Of a stretch of 64,000 nt of DNA, positions 62,662 through 64,000 are shown piece by piece. Position 1 is the stretch's first letter, and every line of letters begins with the position of its first letter. The translations under genes and the position numbers were made by a program. The notes below the pieces were generated by a model. The model searched no databases and had not been told where the DNA came from. It worked only from the letters and a program-made list of their open reading frames with translations. The DNA comes from Ricinus communis (taxonomy: Eukaryota; Streptophyta; Magnoliopsida; Malpighiales; Euphorbiaceae), in the NCBI RefSeq assembly GCF_019578655.1, contig NC_063259.1, forward strand, positions 26,771,277 through 26,835,276. The letters are read 5' to 3'.

Positions 62662-64000
62662 GTCTGATTTCTCTCTCCTCTCTCTAATAAATAAGGAGTC
62701 TTGATTTTGAATTGTTTTTGCTTATTTTCTTGATGTTTGTGTTGTGGAATATTTTTTTTTCTCTTGATAGTGTAGTCTTCTGTGTAGCATGGGGAGAAAA
62801 CAAGAGATATGATATGATCACATGAGCAAGAACCCAATATCGCAGGCGTACGTTAGCATAAAATCCTAGCGCACTTTAGCAAGAGAAGAAAACTTTCATA
62901 TGCTAATTTCCCATATTGGATCTGGGCGAAATCTTGCACCTTTTGACAACATATAAATTTTTTTCTAGCTCCGGATATTAACTGGAGATTAAGGTTTCAA
63001 AAACCCTAGTTTGGAAAAGCTATTTTTTCCCTTGATCTGCACTGAGTACACCAACAATAGAGATTAGTTAGCTTTACCTGTTTATTGAGGGGGTTGGGGT
63101 GATTGAGAGTTTAATCTCTATATTTTCCTTCCTTTAAGTTGTTCATGGTTGGAATTGTGTTCTTCTCCTTTGACTAAAGGTTAGGAACACAACATCTCTG
63201 AGTTCTGAAGTCATCGGTAACATCGCTGAAGCTTTTCTTGACAACTGTTCCAGTTTTTATATTTCCTTTTCACTAGAGTTGTTCCTTGAGTATAAAATAT
63301 TTGTTCGAATGAGTATTTCATGAAGAATATATGATACATTTCAAAGATTTCATGATGACATAGTCAGTGTTAATAATATGGTTATAGGGATGTTAGGAAC
63401 ACTGTCATTTGTGGATATGCTCATCTGAGGCTAACAATTTATTATATTTTACTTTGAATTTCTTGTCAAGCTGTTTATTTTATGAAATAATCTTAATTGC
63501 TCGGCTGGTATCAATTGAAAAGTGATTCCTTCATTCATTCCTAGTTATGCAAGTTAATCGTGCATTTGGACTGTCTTTAGCTACTGAATCTTGTGATTTT
63601 AATTTCCATAGGAAAATGCTTTATAGTGAAAACCGTTTTATATGTCTTTCCTTTTTTTTTTTTTTTCCTAAGCAATTAATGGGATTTAAAAAGAGCCTAT
63701 AAAATGTGGATATTCAATGGCTCATGGTCAAGCTCAGTTCGTGTCTCATAATTGTTCTTGGGCAAGGTTGAGACAATGCTGACTCATGATCAATAAATTG
63801 TTGCACGTTTCTGGGGAGTGTTGGGATGGTAGTCTTTAGTGGTATGGGTAGCAATCAGTAATGGTGGTTAACTTTAAACAACTAGTCATCTACTTTATTG
63901 GAACTGAACTTTTGATTAGAGACTAAAGACTAAAGTATCAATGGAGCGTGAGTTGTACTGCATGCCCTAGCAGGAATTAAAAAACTATTCTCGGGAAAGG
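62662..64000 (+). other. Intron 3 of the KNOX gene (incomplete)
   Basis: Exon 3 ends at a GTCTGA donor in phase 1. I looked for the ELK or homeodomain codons to the window end and saw none, so this intron is longer than 1.3 kb. A long intron is usual at this place in class I KNOX genes and is known to hold regulatory sequence in some of them. Confidence 0.7.

Noticed and set aside
1..64000. CRISPR arrays, bacterial operons, rRNA or tRNA genes
   Set aside because: None seen. The window is plant nuclear DNA, and no regular spaced repeats or full tRNA folds were found by eye.

Overview
This is a plant nuclear DNA window, most likely from a eudicot. It is AT-rich, its genes carry many GT-AG introns, and nearly every gene has a clear plant counterpart (chloroplast-type anthranilate phosphoribosyltransferase, class I KNOX, GUB_WAK_bind protein, Ty3 chromovirus). 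I cannot name the species. From memory, the order of the rolling-stone-like membrane protein, Tim17-family, DPH7-like WD40 and GRXC1 genes resembles Arabidopsis chromosome 5 around At5g62960 to At5g63030; this needs a database check.

Layout: 1-340, edge of a degraded Ty3 integrase. 4559-6621 (+), seven-helix membrane protein, 8 exons. 8544-13909 (-), PX plus Rubicon-homology zinc protein, 5 exons. 14653-18464 (+), MPP10, 13 exons, divergent from the PX gene over a 743-bp spacer. 19466-21454 (-), Tim17/22/23-family protein, 5 exons. 22941-24472 (+), secreted GUB_WAK_bind protein, 3 exons. 26436-29817 (+), anthranilate phosphoribosyltransferase, 10 exons. 30451-31270 (-), GRXC1-type glutaredoxin, 4 exons. 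About 31752-37323 (+), a decayed Ty3/gypsy LTR retrotransposon, followed by a 285-bp tandem duplication that copied the end of its LTR. 37990-44573 (-), a 1087-residue membrane protein with Ig-like ectodomain, 13 exons, one with a GC donor. 47815-48908 (-), DPH7-like WD40 protein, with an unassigned exon-like segment at 46912-47004 and a possible long 5' leader reaching about 52150. 52741-61313, an 8.5-kb AT-rich intergenic stretch with a LINE RNase H relic. 61314-62661 (+), the first three exons of a KNAT2/KNAT6-like KNOX gene, cut by the window end before its homeobox.

The genes are independent housekeeping and developmental functions (ribosome biogenesis, tryptophan synthesis, redox, diphthamide, mitochondrial or plastid membrane protein, meristem regulator) and do not form a pathway. 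Exon coordinates were built by hand from splice signals and reading phase; each full-length CDS given below sums to a multiple of three and has no internal stop. I saw no convincing new multi-gene system. The least characterised loci are the Ig-like multi-pass membrane protein and the exon-like segment downstream of DPH7.
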